The notes beneath the pieces are model-generated. The model was not told where the DNA came from, did no database searches, and was given only the letters and a program-made list of their open reading frames with translations. This document shows, piece after piece, positions 7,011-12,746 of a stretch of 12,746 nt of DNA. The stretch is taken from contig JAIENH010000078.1 of assembly GCA_019751475.1 (NCBI GenBank), positions 1-12,746 on the forward strand, given 5' to 3'. This stretch comes from Cyclobacteriaceae bacterium. Its GTDB lineage: Bacteria > Bacteroidota > Bacteroidia > Cytophagales > Cyclobacteriaceae. The translations under genes were made by a program, and so were the position numbers. Positions within the stretch are counted from its first letter, which is position 1. Every line of letters starts with the position of its first letter.

Positions 7011-8801
7011 TTACAGAAAGCGAAGACCCACTTTCCATCCCCACCACGTTTGAAGATTGTTGTTGTTGCCCACCGCCTGGCTGCTCACGATGGAAGGAGT
7101 AAAGTCTGTGAACAGTACCGGGTAGTCGGTGAACGATTGACTTGTAAGGTAGCCGTTAAAGGTGGCACCTCCGTAAATTGAAAATCTGCGGGCCAATCGG
7201 AAGTCAAGACCGATGTGTGCTTTGTTGAGCAGGCTTAGCGCATTCGTGAAGCTCCCTTTGTTTACGTGTTGCGAAGTAAGATCGATGTTGAGGTGCAGCC
7301 AGCGGGTGATCCTCCGCGCAGAGCCCAGTCCATAACCAAACGTCCACACACTTTCATTTAGGCCAGTCGTACTTTCAGGCTTGATGCCGGCCATCACGAT
7401 GTTATAAAATTTTCGCGCACCCGTGCGAAACGCCACGTTGGTGTAAAACACTTCGTCTGCTGAAATTTCAAGTTTGTGGTAGCCGCTTCGTACAAAACTT
7501 AAAAAACCGATGGGCGCTCCCCGCAACGTATCAGCATAATTGATAAACCCAATCTGTGTACCGCGCACATTGCGACCGTAGTTGAAAAATCCCGCTATCT
7601 GACTGCCGGCAATCCGATCGGTGGCAATGTTGGCAAAGCCTGCTATCTGCGGACCTCGGAAGTTTTTTAGCTGCACATTCGCAAAGCCTGCTATTTGTAC
7701 ACCTTCTGATCGTCCGTTGGCATAGTTGGCAAAACCTGCCACACGCACACCGCTGGCAGAGGTGAGATTCACATTACCAAAGCCCGCTACTTGCACCCCT
7801 TGAAAGTCTTTAAAGTTTACGTTACCAAAGCCCGTGGCCTGCACCGCTTTGGTTTCTCCACCATTTACGTTAAAGAAGCCGGAGGCCTGCACACCGTACA
7901 TGTTTCCACCCGTGAGGTTGCCGAAGCCCGCTACTTGCAGCCAACTGACATCGCCCCGATCCATGTTGAAGAAAAAGCCAAGTTCGATCTGGCGTGTGCC
8001 CAGGGAGTAGCCACCGAGTACGTTGATGGAATAATTATTAATCACGTTGCCGCTAAGGCGACCGTTAGAACCTAAGAATGGCAGAAAAGAAATTTGAACA
8101 TCGCGGTACAGCGTGTCGCGAATGTTGCGCACGTTGGGTTCGTCATCGTAAGGCAAATTCAGCTCATCCTGGTGATGCGTACTGTCTGCCTGTGATTCTT
8201 GCTTTGCGATGGTGGAATCAGGGACGATGGGATAAATCGGAATGACAAGGTACTGCAAGCCTGCCGTAGTAAACGTCACAACGGTATCGCGGTAGTCGCG
8301 CTTGCTTACGGCCAACGCAATGACAGAATCTCTTACATCCAATCGCATCCGGAAAAAACCATACTCATCCGTAATAACAGAGCTGACGGACTTCTTGCTA
8401 TACACGCTGGCATCCGTCAGCCGGGCCTTGGTAACAGCATCTTCAACATAGCCGCTGATGATAAACGATGTGGTAGCCGCAGATGCTTTTCTCACAGGCA
8501 CTTTGGTGAGAATGAGATGTTCGCTTTTCTCCTTGTAATTCATGGAGCCTTTAAACAGCTCGTTGAGAATTTCGCGTACCGTTTTGTTCACAGCTGAGAC
8601 TGATACCGTTTGATCACCGATGATGGCAGCATTGTAGGAAAAAGAAAACTTGCCTTCACGCGCCAGGCGGCCGAGCACGATAGAGATAGTTTCGTCTTTG
8701 GCCTCCAGCGAAATTTTTCTGTCGAGAATGGAGGTCTTGACTTGCGCCTGACCGGGGCACACGCTTAGCAAACAAACTAAAAATAGCGGTAAGATTTTCA
8801 T
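7011..8801 (-). CDS. STN and carboxypeptidase-regulatory protein with GFxN surface repeats (LA_2272-like)
   Basis: 596 residues. Residues 1-20 are a signal peptide (MKILPLFLVCLLSVCPGQAQ). Residues 27-100 form an STN domain (ISLEAKDETISIVLGRLARE, then VREILNELFKGSMNYKEK), the module that in receptors contacts FecR in the periplasm. Residues 112-185 form a carboxypeptidase-regulatory-like beta-sandwich (ISGYVEDAVTKARLTDASVY). An acidic linker (195-225) follows. About ten 16-residue repeats of the form GVQxAGFxNxxxxxx cover 270-436, resembling the LA_2272-type surface repeat. The C-terminal 160 residues are rich in amphipathic beta strands and end in LRFL, compatible with outer-membrane insertion. 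There is no TonB plug or receptor barrel. The ATG is 7 bases after the FecR stop, so the gene is probably co-transcribed and translationally coupled with the sigma/FecR pair. The likely role is the sensory output of the signalling unit; its stimulus is unknown, and whether the repeats form a solenoid or barrel strands cannot be decided here. Confidence 0.85.
   Translation of the reverse strand: MKILPLFLVCLLSVCPGQAQVKTSILDRKISLEAKDETISIVLGRLAREGKFSFSYNAAIIGDQTVSVSAVNKTVREILNELFKGSMNYKEKSEHLILTKVPVRKASAATTSFIISGYVEDAVTKARLTDASVYSKKSVSSVITDEYGFFRMRLDVRDSVIALAVSKRDYRDTVVTFTTAGLQYLVIPIYPIVPDSTIAKQESQADSTHHQDELNLPYDDEPNVRNIRDTLYRDVQISFLPFLGSNGRLSGNVINNYSINVLGGYSLGTRQIELGFFFNMDRGDVSWLQVAGFGNLTGGNMYGVQASGFFNVNGGETKAVQATGFGNVNFKDFQGVQVAGFGNVNLTSASGVRVAGFANYANGRSEGVQIAGFANVQLKNFRGPQIAGFANIATDRIAGSQIAGFFNYGRNVRGTQIGFINYADTLRGAPIGFLSFVRSGYHKLEISADEVFYTNVAFRTGARKFYNIVMAGIKPESTTGLNESVWTFGYGLGSARRITRWLHLNIDLTSQHVNKGSFTNALSLLNKAHIGLDFRLARRFSIYGGATFNGYLTSQSFTDYPVLFTDFTPSIVSSQAVGNNNNLQTWWGWKVGLRFL
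7494..7994 (-). repeat. Tandem 48-base coding repeats (GFxN units)
   Basis: About ten units of roughly 48 bases encode QVAGFGN, QASGFFN, QATGFGN, QVAGFGN, RVAGFAN, QIAGFAN (twice), QIAGFFN, then the shorter TQIGFIN and APIGFLS. The period is 16 residues in most units and shortens to 14-15 in the last ones. The units differ at many bases, so the array is old rather than a recent expansion. Confidence 0.85.
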
Positions 8802-8808
8802 GACGTTG

Positions 8809-9807
8809 TCAATTGCAGCCCGTGCCGCTCAACAGAATTTCATTTTCCTTTCGCGTAATGGTGAGGCCAAACGTTTCAGCAATGATCTCCACCATGGTGT
8901 CTACTGTATCATCGCGGAATGTGACCGTAAGCCGGCAGGCATGGAGTGCCGGGTTTTCTAAACGTATGTACGCATCGTACACTTCATTTATTTTTTCAAT
9001 CACCGATTTTAGGTCCGTATTGTTGAAGCTAAGAATGCCGGTTTTGTACGCCAGAGTATTTGTGTCTGCTTTCGTGAGTTTAGAAAATTCGCGCAAGCGC
9101 TTGCTGTATATACCTGTCTCACCAGCCTTCAGGTTGATGCCCGCATTCTGTAAAGTATAAAATTGCACAACGCCCGTCTTCACCACTACCTCTACCGTAT
9201 CGTTGCCAGGCCAGGCCTTTACGTTGAACGTGGTGCCGATGTCACGCACTAGTACTTCTTCTGTTTCAATCACAAATGGCTGGTCATCGTTGTGTTTCAC
9301 GTCAAAGAAGCCTTCGCCTTTTAGTTTTACGCTGCGCGTTTTCTTGCGCGGATTAAATTCATATTGAAGGGAAGAATTTTTGTTGAGGAAAGCGGTACTG
9401 CCATCGGGCAAGGTATCTTGTGCTGTTATCGCGCTGGATGAAAAAGCAAATGTCTGCACCGGCTGATTGTACCAGCGATACATCAATACAGCCGAGGTAA
9501 GCACCATGATCACTCCTGCTGCGATGCGCAAGGCCGGCCACCATTCAAATCCGAGGCGGACGGACTTTCCAACTGGTTGTGTTCTCAACCGGGATTTTAC
9601 TTTTTCCCAAGCCGCATCGGTATCAAATTTCATTTGCACTTGGGCAGACGCGGCCTTTTCAAATACAAGTTTTACCTGGTCGAAGTACTTTCGGTTTTCA
9701 TCAGAAACAGCGAGCCACGCATCCAAGCGCGCGCGTTCGTCCGGGGTGCTTTCACCAGAGAGCACCTTGCCAATCAGATCATCAATATCGTTTATCTCGT
9801 ACTCCAC
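8809..9807 (-). CDS. FecR-family anti-sigma factor
   Basis: A single-span inner-membrane protein of 332 residues that would hold or activate the adjacent ECF sigma factor in response to a periplasmic signal. The N-terminal cytoplasmic part (1-90) has the usual opening IDDLIGKVLSGESTPDE. The membrane span is about 93-110 (LRIAAGVIMVLTSAVLMY). The FecR domain covers about 125-220 (LPDGSTAFLNKNSSL, GEGFFDVKHN, IGTTFNVKAW). A C-terminal DUF4974-like domain (about 259-328: LSFNNTDLKSVIEKINEVYD, then FGLTITRKENEILLSG) follows. The start is GTG at 9807, two bases after the sigma stop; it gives the expected N-terminus and no better ATG exists. The stop is 7 bases before the STN gene. The spacing points to a single operon with stoichiometric expression. 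Confidence 0.95.
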   Translation of the reverse strand: MEYEINDIDDLIGKVLSGESTPDERARLDAWLAVSDENRKYFDQVKLVFEKAASAQVQMKFDTDAAWEKVKSRLRTQPVGKSVRLGFEWWPALRIAAGVIMVLTSAVLMYRWYNQPVQTFAFSSSAITAQDTLPDGSTAFLNKNSSLQYEFNPRKKTRSVKLKGEGFFDVKHNDDQPFVIETEEVLVRDIGTTFNVKAWPGNDTVEVVVKTGVVQFYTLQNAGINLKAGETGIYSKRLREFSKLTKADTNTLAYKTGILSFNNTDLKSVIEKINEVYDAYIRLENPALHACRLTVTFRDDTVDTMVEIIAETFGLTITRKENEILLSGTGCN

Positions 9808-9809
9808 AG

Positions 9810-10388
9810 TCAGGCGATCCAGTCTTTCATAAAAATTAAAAACAACGGCAGGTAATCTTTCAATTGCGTGCGCATAATCTTCAAGGCCTTGCCCATTTGA
9901 TTTTCTACGGTCTTCACTGATATGTTGAGTTGATCAGCTATCTCTTGGTATTTCAATTCTTCAAAGCGGCTTAATTGAAACACCAACCGGCATTGCTCCG
10001 GCAGGGCCTTCATGGCCTCGTAAATTTTTTGCTCCAGTTCAGATGAGATCACTCCCTGCGAGGCTCCTTCATAGGATGGCTCACCGCCTGCCATTTCATG
10101 ACGCAGATGGGCGGCTTTCACTTTTACGTGCTTGATCACATTGAGACAGCCATTGCGTACCATACGATAGAGGTACGATTTCACCGAGGTCTGTATTTCG
10201 AGCGACTGGCGCTTGTCCCACACGGTGATAAAAGCCGACTGCACTACCTCCTCTGCCTCCTCCCGATCATTGAGAAAGGAGTAGGCATAGTTGCAAAGGG
10301 GCTCGTAGTAGGTCTTAAATAGCATTTCAAAAGCAGTGTCCTGGCCCTCGCGGAGCGAGGTTATCACCTGTTGCTCGAGTAAATCCAC
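9810..10388 (-). CDS. ECF RNA polymerase sigma factor, FecI/Bacteroidota type
   Basis: 192 residues. Sigma region 2 lies at about 20-85 (FKTYYEPLCNYAYSFLNDRE, EEAEEVVQSAFITVWDKR), for promoter -10 recognition and core binding. Region 4 lies at about 125-176 (ALPEQCRLVFQLSRFEELKY, then QEIADQLNISVKTVENQMGK), the helix-turn-helix for the -35 element. There is no region 1 or 3, as in ECF factors. The hydrophobic tail YLPLFLIFMKDW is common in Bacteroidota members. The start is GTG at 10388: it is followed by a normal N-terminus, and an in-frame TGA lies five codons upstream of it with no ATG, GTG or TTG between. It heads the operon with FecR and the STN protein, which it probably controls; its target promoter was not identified. 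On the minus strand TAAATTGC (10416-10409) is a weak candidate -7 element. Confidence 0.95.
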   Translation of the reverse strand: MDLLEQQVITSLREGQDTAFEMLFKTYYEPLCNYAYSFLNDREEAEEVVQSAFITVWDKRQSLEIQTSVKSYLYRMVRNGCLNVIKHVKVKAAHLRHEMAGGEPSYEGASQGVISSELEQKIYEAMKALPEQCRLVFQLSRFEELKYQEIADQLNISVKTVENQMGKALKIMRTQLKDYLPLFLIFMKDWIA

Positions 10389-10580
10389 TGCTTTTGTTAA
10401 ATGTCAGTGCAATTTACGTTTTTGGGCCTTCGGGGTTATGACAATCTTCCTTCGCCCTACCCCTACGCCCGCTGCGTAATTTTTTAGCCTACCTTGTCTG
10501 CCATCCTGACATTTCCGGCATTTTGGAATGATCCTTGAAAGCAGGCCTCCAACATTTATTATCCTTAAAAAGCGCTCACT
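10389..10580. promoter_or_regulatory. Divergent intergenic region between sigma operon and htpG
   Basis: 192 bases that must carry both leftward and rightward promoters. The htpG side holds an imperfect direct repeat, CTGACATTTCC then GGCATTTTGG (10506-10526), overlapping a -24/-12-like site. The sigma side holds only the weak TAAATTGC element. No strong hairpin and no Shine-Dalgarno sequence before htpG were seen. Confidence 0.5.
10524..10539 (+). promoter_or_regulatory. Candidate sigma-54-like promoter of htpG
   Basis: TGGAAT-GATCC-TTGAA fits the -24/-12 layout TGGCAC-N5-TTGCW in spacing and in TGG and TTG, but lacks the usual C of the GC dinucleotide at -12. It would start transcription near 10550, leaving a leader of about 30 bases. 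A conventional Bacteroidota promoter was not found here, but the match is imperfect. Confidence 0.3.
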
Positions 10581-12518
10581 ATGGCAGAAACAATGGAAAA
10601 AGGTACGATCTCCATCAATACCGAGAACATATTCCCCATCATCAAGAAGTTCCTCTATTCAGACCACGAGATATTTCTCCGTGAGCTGGTGAGCAATGCA
10701 GTCGATGCGACCCAAAAGCTGAAGAAGCTTTCGTCCATGGGTGAGTTTAATGGCGAGCTCGGCAACTTGATGATCGAGGTGAGTTTTGATAAAAAGAAAA
10801 AGACCATAACCGTAAGCGACCGCGGCCTCGGCATGACGGCCGATGAAATCAAAAAATACATTAATCAGATTGCCTTCTCGGGAGCAACGGAATTCGTAGA
10901 AAAATTCAAAGACAAAGCTGATGCAAAAGATATCATCGGAAAATTCGGTTTAGGATTTTACTCTGCCTTCATGGTGGCCGATCGCGTGGTGGTCACTTCA
11001 CGGTCGTACAAGGCAACCGAAAGCGAGGGCGCTCGTTGGGAATGCGATGGCTCTACTGAATTCGAACTGCATCCTGAAACAAAAGCTGAGCGTGGTACCG
11101 ATGTAGTGCTGCACATCAATAAAGACTCTGAAGAGTTTCTGGATGAGTGGCGCCTGAAGGGCATACTGGAAAAATACTGCAAGTTCTTACCGGTAGAAAT
11201 TAAGTTTGGCACGAAAGAAGAAAGCGTAGAAGATGGTGTAGACAAAGACCTGCCTGCCGAAGCGGCAGCGCAGGCAGGCAATAAGCCGAAGTATAAGACC
11301 ATCACCAAAGACCGGATCATTAATAATCCGTCACCGCTCTGGGCCAAGTCTCCAAACGACCTGAAAGACGAAGACTATCTCAAATTCTATAAAGAACTAT
11401 ATCCCTTTGCGGAAGATCCGCTCTTCTGGATACACCTCAACGTAGATTATCCATTTAACCTTACGGGAATTCTTTACTTCCCGAAGGTGAAGAACGACTT
11501 CGAACTGAATCGCAATAAGATTCAATTGTACAGCCGCCAGGTGTTTATCACCGATGAGGTAAAAGACGTAGTGCCTGACTTCCTCATGTTGCTGCACGGT
11601 GTGATCGACTCACCGGATATTCCGCTAAACGTATCGCGCAGCTATTTGCAAAGCGACAGCAATGTGAAGAAGATCAGCCAACATATCACTAAGAAAGTGG
11701 CCGACAAACTACACGATATGTTTAAGAAAGACCGCCCCGATTTCGAAAAGAAATGGGACGACATCAATATTTTCGTAAAGTATGGCATGATCAGCGATGA
11801 AAAGTTTTACGATCGCGCCAAAGATTTTGCGTTACTCAAGAACACGCTCAAAAAATACTACACGCTCGAAGAGTATCGCGAATATATCAAAGACATGCAG
11901 ACGGATAAAGACAAGAATGTCATTTATCTCTATTCGTCCGATACCGGCAAGCAGCACAGCTTTATCGAGACAGCCAATCTGAAAGCGTACGATGTAGTGG
12001 TGCTGGATGGCGTGCTCGATAGTCACTTCATCAATACCCTGGAGCAGAAACTGGAGAAGGCACAGTTCAGACGTGTAGACAGCGACACCATCGACAAGCT
12101 GATTGTCAAAGATGAAAAAGTAGAGAGCGTACTGAGCAAAGAAGATCAGGACAAACTAAAAGCCATTTTCGAAAAGGCCATCAACAACACCAGCATGACG
12201 GTAAACATCGACTCGCTGGCACCCGATCACTTGCCTGTAACCGTGACGATGAGTGAATGGGCACGCAGGATGAAAGACATGGCGCGCACAGGCGGTGGTG
12301 GAGGCATGTACGGATTTATGGGCGCTATGCCTGACCAATACACGGTGTCGATCAATAGCAATCACAAACTGGTGCAAAAAGTGTTGCAGGCTGCCGGTGA
12401 AGAGCAACAGACGCAACTGGCAAAACAGACGTATGATCTGGCGTTGCTTTCACAAGGCATGCTCACAGGCGCTGACCTGACCAATTTTATTAAGCGAAGC
12501 GTAGAGCTTGTGTCGTAA
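10581..12518 (+). CDS. htpG: Chaperone HtpG (bacterial Hsp90)
   Basis: An ATP-driven dimeric cytosolic chaperone that remodels non-native client proteins. 645 residues, near the usual bacterial length. The GHKL ATPase domain (about 1-215) has RELVSNAVDA with catalytic Glu35 and Asn39, DRGLGM (80-85), the G-box GKFGLGF (120-126) and GTDVVL (172-177). The middle domain contains the conserved NVSR (350-353) with Arg353, which contacts the ATP phosphate, preceded by FELNRNKIQLYSRQVFI (307-323). The C-terminal dimerisation domain follows from about 520 and includes a GGGGGMYGFM stretch. Residues 223-234 (DLPAEAAAQAGN), in the linker between ATPase and middle domains, are encoded by a palindromic repeat element. 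This loop varies in length in the family, so the protein should remain functional. It is divergent from the sigma operon and converges on the right-edge gene with a 13-base gap. Confidence 0.98.
   Translation: MAETMEKGTISINTENIFPIIKKFLYSDHEIFLRELVSNAVDATQKLKKLSSMGEFNGELGNLMIEVSFDKKKKTITVSDRGLGMTADEIKKYINQIAFSGATEFVEKFKDKADAKDIIGKFGLGFYSAFMVADRVVVTSRSYKATESEGARWECDGSTEFELHPETKAERGTDVVLHINKDSEEFLDEWRLKGILEKYCKFLPVEIKFGTKEESVEDGVDKDLPAEAAAQAGNKPKYKTITKDRIINNPSPLWAKSPNDLKDEDYLKFYKELYPFAEDPLFWIHLNVDYPFNLTGILYFPKVKNDFELNRNKIQLYSRQVFITDEVKDVVPDFLMLLHGVIDSPDIPLNVSRSYLQSDSNVKKISQHITKKVADKLHDMFKKDRPDFEKKWDDINIFVKYGMISDEKFYDRAKDFALLKNTLKKYYTLEEYREYIKDMQTDKDKNVIYLYSSDTGKQHSFIETANLKAYDVVVLDGVLDSHFINTLEQKLEKAQFRRVDSDTIDKLIVKDEKVESVLSKEDQDKLKAIFEKAINNTSMTVNIDSLAPDHLPVTVTMSEWARRMKDMARTGGGGGMYGFMGAMPDQYTVSINSNHKLVQKVLQAAGEEQQTQLAKQTYDLALLSQGMLTGADLTNFIKRSVELVS
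11249..11280. repeat. REP-like palindrome inserted in frame in htpG
   Basis: Perfect 9-bp arms, CCTGCCTGC (11249-11257) and GCAGGCAGG (11270-11278), enclose a core in which TGCCG and CGGCA can pair around AAG (11255-11267). On the reverse strand it carries two 12-base blocks identical to the intergenic element at 6836-6862. It keeps the reading frame open and is GC-rich compared with flanking codons. Its product, LPAEAAAQAG, is alanine-rich and unlike the lysine/glutamate-rich surroundings. Confidence 0.8.
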
Positions 12519-12531
12519 GCGAGTTGGGTGC

Positions 12532-12746
12532 TCAGGTGTTTAACCACCGCATGAAGCGACCCCACCATGTCTTCGGCATCTCCCGCTTGACGGCAGGCAT
12601 TTCTTCCGTTTCTTCCTGAACGATGCGTGCCGGCTTGGAGGGCACCGAAGGTTTTACGGCTTTGAAATAATGTTGTGCTCGCTTTTCCTTTTCTTGTTGG
12701 CGGGTCAACTCGCGCTTCTTCCTGGCTTCGCACTCTTCGCGTTCGC
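12532..12746 (-). CDS. C-terminal end of an unidentified charged protein
   Basis: A minus-strand frame, open from the window edge to a TGA at 12532-12534, gives 70 residues with no start in view, so the gene begins beyond the right edge. It opens with a dense charged helix (EREECEARKKRELTRQQEKE), probably coiled coil, passes through a proline-rich stretch (VKPSVPSKPARIV) and ends in a Trp-rich basic tail (KTWWGRFMRWLNT). I prefer this frame to the overlapping one ending at 12362, because that one runs antisense deep into htpG while this one stops 13 bases short of the htpG stop. I do not recognise the family. The tail looks amphipathic and could bind membrane or a partner, which is speculation. 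Confidence 0.6.
   Translation of the reverse strand, partial: EREECEARKKRELTRQQEKEKRAQHYFKAVKPSVPSKPARIVQEETEEMPAVKREMPKTWWGRFMRWLNT

Noticed and set aside
7791..8597. Plus-strand frames within the STN-protein gene
   Set aside because: They mirror the repeat coding region and have the same period because the sense strand is repetitive; there is no independent evidence of coding.
12362..12733. Minus-strand frame over the htpG 3' end and right edge
   Set aside because: More than 150 bases are antisense to conserved htpG sequence, and another frame (stop at 12532) gives a more protein-like charged helix and stops before htpG.

Overview
The window reads as chromosomal DNA of a member of the Bacteroidota, probably the order Cytophagales or close to it. 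The evidence is a FecI-type sigma factor with a FecR anti-sigma factor ending in a DUF4974-like domain, an STN protein, a TonB receptor with a carboxypeptidase-regulatory N-terminal domain, a VPS10/BNR-repeat protein, a type III pantothenate kinase, and no clear Shine-Dalgarno sites before the starts. The placement comes from gene content alone and no taxon is claimed beyond that. There is no tRNA, rRNA, CRISPR array, transposase or phage gene.

Layout. Bases 1-2220 (+) are the 3' part of an Asp-box (BNR/sortilin-type) beta-propeller protein. It converges on coaX (2288-3064, -) across a shared two-sided terminator. Upstream of coaX on the minus strand lies a phosphotriesterase-family lipoprotein gene (3177-4175), with two mutually exclusive hairpins between them. 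A strong intrinsic terminator (4225-4271) then closes a TonB-receptor gene (4286-6643, -). A gene-free stretch (6644-7010) is packed with hairpins and a nested inverted repeat. Upstream of it is a tight three-gene unit: ECF sigma factor (10388-9810), FecR anti-sigma (9807-8809) and an STN-domain surface-repeat protein (8801-7011). A divergent intergenic region leads to htpG (10581-12518, +). The right edge holds the end of an unidentified charged protein (12532-12746, -).

How the genes work together. The sigma/FecR/STN unit looks like a cell-surface signalling relay. The STN domain would contact FecR in the periplasm and FecR would control the sigma factor. Unusually, the STN domain is not on the TonB receptor. 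It is carried by a protein of about ten 16-residue GFxN repeats, while the nearby TonB receptor has no STN domain and stands apart behind a repeat element.

The most interesting structure is repeat DNA. A palindromic element sits in frame inside htpG and adds about 12 residues to a variable linker. It is closely related to the core of the nested inverted repeat before the TonB-receptor gene. A 15-base end of that nested repeat also recurs, inverted, across the stop codon of the TonB-receptor gene, so the receptor lies in a segment bounded by inverted repeats.
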